From Roseobacter sp. (GTDB lineage Bacteria; Pseudomonadota; Alphaproteobacteria; Rhodobacterales; Rhodobacteraceae): a DNA stretch of 7,993 nt. Shown here piece after piece: positions 6,040 through 7,993 of this stretch. The first letter of the stretch is position 1. Every line of letters starts with the position of its first letter. The position numbers were made by a program, and so were the translations under genes. The notes below the pieces were generated by a model. The model ran no database searches, was not told the DNA's origin, and was given only the letters and a program-made list of their open reading frames with translations. The stretch covers positions 1 through 7,993 of the forward strand of contig JAGXHB010000175.1 in the NCBI GenBank assembly GCA_024636425.1, written 5' to 3'.

Positions 6040-6351
6040 CTAATGCGTCCATGCTCCACGCCGGGATGTCGCGAAATTTTCGCCGTATCCACCGGCGCGG
6101 ATATTTGCGCGGCGTTTGTTGGGGTCTTGCACGATGGCATCGATCCCGTGATCGCGGGCGTACTCGACCGCTTCTTCTTTGGTATCGAACTGCAATCTGA
6201 CTTGGGTTTGAGTATCTTTCGACGATGTCCATCCCATCAGCGGATCAACCTCGCGGGCGGTTTCCTGGTCGAATTCCAGCAGCCAGATGCGGGTCTTGGC
6301 GGTGCCTGATGACATGGCGGTCCGGGACGGTTGGAAGATACGAGCGCGCAT
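6040..6351 (-). CDS. NDUFS4-like accessory subunit of NADH dehydrogenase (complex I)
   Basis: This 103-aa protein matches the 'ETC complex I subunit conserved region' family, the bacterial homologue of mitochondrial NDUFS4 (18-kDa subunit). Diagnostic features are the start MRARIFQPSRTAMSSG, TRIWLLEFD (21-29), the hallmark DPLMGWTSSKDTQTQVRLQF (36-55), FDTKEEAVEYARDHGI and the C-terminal WTH. In alphaproteobacteria this subunit sits at the junction of the NADH-oxidising arm of complex I and is encoded away from the main nuo operon, as here. There is no signal peptide or membrane segment. GGAG lies 7 nt before the ATG. It is monocistronic, convergent with sodC across the shared terminator and divergent from the small helical-protein gene. 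Confidence 0.93.
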   Translation of the reverse strand: MRARIFQPSRTAMSSGTAKTRIWLLEFDQETAREVDPLMGWTSSKDTQTQVRLQFDTKEEAVEYARDHGIDAIVQDPNKRRANIRAGGYGENFATSRRGAWTH

Positions 6352-6435
6352 GAAAATTCTCCGGTTTGTCGGAATGCTTATCCGGCATTTGGCTTAAAGG
6401 ATCAAGGCATCACGGGAGTTTGTCACGAATTCGCG

Positions 6436-6463
6436 TTACAAATGCTGCGGCGCAGCATAGAGT
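6436..6463 (+). promoter_or_regulatory. Tentative promoter of the small helical-protein gene
   Basis: TTACAA (6436-6441) and TAGAGT (6458-6463) are spaced by 16 nt, and the palindrome fills the spacer exactly. The -35 is a poor match (3 of 6) and the -10 matches 4 of 6. I see nothing else definite in the 6352-6488 gap. Confidence 0.25.
6442..6458. promoter_or_regulatory. Perfect 17-bp palindrome matching the PhaR operator pattern
   Basis: ATGCTGC-GGC-GCAGCAT is a perfect 7-bp inverted repeat with a 3-nt centre, 31 bp upstream of the ATG at 6489. It contains CTGC-N3-GCAG. As I recall, that is the site bound in Rhodobacter-type bacteria by PhaR, the repressor of polyhydroxybutyrate (PHB) granule genes, which is released when the polymer forms. 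The match is by pattern only. Confidence 0.55.
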
Positions 6464-6488
6464 GGGTCGATGCTACTGGAGCAAATCA

Positions 6489-6773
6489 ATGAATCCCTTT
6501 GCAATGATGTCCCTAAACGTACAACTGGCGTCGCTTATTCTGGACACGCAGGCTGTCATGGCCCTGCGCATGATGGGTATGGCCGGCGCTTTGCCACAAA
6601 GGCGTGGTGAAAACGAGCGCATGGTCAGCGAAAAGGCACCTGCCATGGCCAAAGCTTACGCCGCGGCGACCCAAGCGGTGATGTCCGGCAAACGCCCCGA
6701 CGAGATTCTCACCGAAGCGATGAAGCCGGTCAGCCGCAAGGTGCGCGCCAACCGCAAGCGCCTGATGAAATGA
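6489..6773 (+). CDS. Small basic helical protein of Rhodobacterales, phasin-like character, function unknown
   Basis: The 94-aa protein starts at ATG 6489, with TGGAG 7 nt upstream. It opens with a Met-rich amphipathic segment (NPFAMMSLNVQLASLILDTQ, then AVMALRMMGMAG). A polar turn follows (PQRRGENERMVSEK, 36-49), then an alanine-rich helix (50-66) and a basic tail with VSRKVRANRKRL (81-92). There is no signal peptide and no cysteine. Related proteins in Roseobacters have, as far as I recall, been labelled 'antifreeze protein', which I regard as an unreliable name based on Ala-rich composition. The helical make-up and the PhaR-like palindrome upstream suggest a granule-surface or phasin-related role, but this is inference. 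uvrB follows 84 bp downstream. Confidence 0.8.
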   Translation: MNPFAMMSLNVQLASLILDTQAVMALRMMGMAGALPQRRGENERMVSEKAPAMAKAYAAATQAVMSGKRPDEILTEAMKPVSRKVRANRKRLMK

Positions 6774-6779
6774 AAAACC

Positions 6780-6804
6780 GGGGGCGGCGCAAGGCTCTGC
6801 CCCT
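6780..6804 (+). terminator. Possible weak terminator between the small gene and uvrB
   Basis: GGGGC (6781-6785) pairs with GCCCC (6799-6803), starting 7 nt after the stop codon. The stem is short, the loop is 13 nt and only two T follow. It may attenuate rather than stop transcription, so some readthrough into uvrB is possible. Confidence 0.3.
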
Positions 6805-6827
6805 TGAACCTGACGCAAAACATGACA

Positions 6828-6848
6828 CCTTAGGACGGACCCCCTAAG
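6828..6848 (+). repeat. 7-bp inverted repeat containing the uvrB ribosome-binding site
   Basis: CCTTAGG (6828-6834) and CCTAAGG (6842-6848) are perfect complements across a 7-nt spacer. The right arm supplies most of the Shine-Dalgarno TAAGGA of uvrB, 7 nt before its ATG. If formed in the mRNA, the hairpin would hide the ribosome-binding site; as DNA it could be an operator. Confidence 0.5.
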
Positions 6849-6857
6849 GAAGATCGA

Positions 6858-7993
6858 ATGGCTTACGCGCACTCAGACAGCTTGCCCGAACGCAAGGATG
6901 CGTTCCTTGCTAACCCCGCACCCGATGTGCGTGAACGTCCCAAGCTTGAGGGCGGCAAGAAATTCAGGATCGCGACAGAGTTCGAACCGGCGGGCGATCA
7001 GCCCACCGCGATCAAGGAACTGTCCGAAGGTGTGCGGTCGGGCGAACGCGATCAGGTATTGCTGGGGGCCACAGGCACCGGCAAGACGTTCACCATGGCC
7101 AAGGTGATTGAGCAGACTCAGCGCCCCGCGATCATTCTTGCCCCAAACAAGACCCTTGCTGCGCAGCTTTATGGCGAATTTAAAGGGTTCTTTCCCGACA
7201 ACGCCGTCGAATACTTTGTCAGCTACTATGATTATTATCAGCCCGAAGCCTATGTGGCCCGGTCCGACACCTTCATCGAGAAGGAAAGCCAGATCAACGA
7301 GCAGATCGACCGGATGCGCCACTCGGCCACCCGCGCACTGCTCGAACGCGACGATGTGATCATCATCGCGTCCGTGTCGTGCATCTATGGTATCGGGTCG
7401 GTCGAAACCTATGGCGCGATGACGCAGGATCTGAAAGTCGGCAGCAGCTATGACCAACGGCAGGTCATCGCCGATCTGATCGCGCAAGCCTACAAACGCA
7501 ACGACGCCGCCTTTCAGCGCGGCACCTTCCGCGTGCGCGGTGACAGCCTTGAGATCTTCCCCGCCCACCTGGAGGACCGCGCCTGGCGTCTGTCGTTCTT
7601 TGGCGAGGAACTGGAAAGCATCACGGAATTCGACCCGCTGACGGGTGAAAAGACCGGCACGTTCGACCAGATCCGCGTCTATGCCAACAGCCACTACGTC
7701 ACCCCGAAACCGACGATGCAACAAGCCGTCATCGGCATCAAGAAAGAGCTTCGGATCCGCCTTGACCAGTTGGTCAACGAAGGGAAACTACTGGAAGCTC
7801 AACGGCTTGAGCAACGCTGCACTTTCGACCTCGAGATGTTGGAGGCCACAGGCGTCTGCAACGGGATCGAGAACTATTCCCGCTACCTCACCGGCCGCGC
7901 GCCGGGGGAGCCACCGCCGACGCTGTTCGAATTCATCCCGGACAATGCCATTGTCTTCGCCGACGAAAGCCACGTGAGCGTGCCGCAGATCGG
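6858..7993 (+). CDS. uvrB: Excinuclease ABC subunit B, N-terminal 378 codons (cut by window end)
   Basis: UvrB is the damage-verifying ATPase of nucleotide excision repair; it is loaded by UvrA and then recruits UvrC. The visible part has a roughly 38-residue N-terminal extension with LEGGKKF, usual in alphaproteobacteria. Next come the Q-motif-like FEPAGDQPT (42-50), Walker A GATGTGKT (70-77) and the damage-probing beta-hairpin with SYYDYYQPEAY (122-132), continuing to HSATRALLERDD. SVSCIYGIG (173-181), the UvrA-interaction region (about 190-280, with RGTFRVRGDSLEIFPAH) and Walker B-like ADESHVSVPQ (368-377) follow. The later helicase motifs and the C-terminal UvrC-binding domain would lie beyond the window. 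The start ATG has AGGA 7 nt upstream. I found no alphaproteobacterial GTTC-N7-GTTC-type SOS box in the short upstream gap. Confidence 0.98.
   Translation, partial: MAYAHSDSLPERKDAFLANPAPDVRERPKLEGGKKFRIATEFEPAGDQPTAIKELSEGVRSGERDQVLLGATGTGKTFTMAKVIEQTQRPAIILAPNKTLAAQLYGEFKGFFPDNAVEYFVSYYDYYQPEAYVARSDTFIEKESQINEQIDRMRHSATRALLERDDVIIIASVSCIYGIGSVETYGAMTQDLKVGSSYDQRQVIADLIAQAYKRNDAAFQRGTFRVRGDSLEIFPAHLEDRAWRLSFFGEELESITEFDPLTGEKTGTFDQIRVYANSHYVTPKPTMQQAVIGIKKELRIRLDQLVNEGKLLEAQRLEQRCTFDLEMLEATGVCNGIENYSRYLTGRAPGEPPPTLFEFIPDNAIVFADESHVSVPQI

Noticed and set aside
6366..6488. Longer start for the small helical-protein gene
   Set aside because: The extension translates the palindrome and promoter region and lacks a ribosome-binding site; ATG 6489 has TGGAG at good spacing.
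6774..6857. LexA/SOS box upstream of uvrB
   Set aside because: A GAAC at 6806-6809 has no partner at the right spacing for the alphaproteobacterial GTTC-N7-GTTC or GAAC-N7-GAAC pattern.
6873..7724. Minus-strand open frame of 283 codons
   Set aside because: It lies opposite uvrB, whose motifs are unmistakable; the antisense frame is a codon-bias shadow.
1..7993. Mobile elements, CRISPR arrays or integration remnants near tRNA-Sec
   Set aside because: No transposase or integrase, no spaced direct repeats, and no duplicated tRNA 3' end were seen on either strand.

Overview
The window looks like chromosomal DNA of a marine Roseobacter-type alphaproteobacterium (Rhodobacterales). This rests on the GC-rich coding, a bacterial NDUFS4-like complex I accessory subunit, a small helical protein of a kind I associate with this order, and an alphaproteobacterial-style N-terminal extension on UvrB. 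It is gene-dense, and I see no transposase, integrase, CRISPR array or rRNA.

The left two thirds (about 1-5283, minus strand) is a compact selenocysteine (Sec) island. Read in the direction of transcription it holds selA (Sec synthase, GTG start), selB (Sec-specific elongation factor, overlapping selA by 4 bp), selC (tRNA-Sec with UCA anticodon, 30 bp after selB), a 529-aa thioredoxin-like fusion protein, and the first 67 codons of a gene resembling the UGSC selenoprotein family, which runs off the left edge. The decoding apparatus (charging enzyme, tRNA, elongation factor) therefore sits directly upstream of a probable selenoprotein client and a dithiol protein that could be its redox partner. 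selD, which makes the selenophosphate donor, is not in the window. The Sec codon and SECIS element of the client would lie beyond position 1.

At 5284-5402 lies a divergent intergenic region containing a near-perfect 16-bp dyad with a CTAG centre, over a tentative selA -10 element. Beyond it, on the plus strand, is sodC, a periplasmic Cu/Zn superoxide dismutase with all metal ligands present. It ends at a strong bidirectional terminator (5966-6004) shared with the convergent NDUFS4-like gene (6040-6351, minus).

The right end is on the plus strand. A 94-aa basic, helix-prone protein (6489-6773) is preceded by a perfect palindrome that matches the PhaR operator pattern CTGC-N3-GCAG. Then comes uvrB (from 6858), cut by the window end. 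The uvrB ribosome-binding site lies in one arm of a 7-bp inverted repeat.

The most notable biology is the self-contained selAB-selC-thioredoxin-UGSC cluster. The other loose theme is redox and stress handling: Sec and thiol chemistry, SodC, a complex I accessory subunit and DNA repair.
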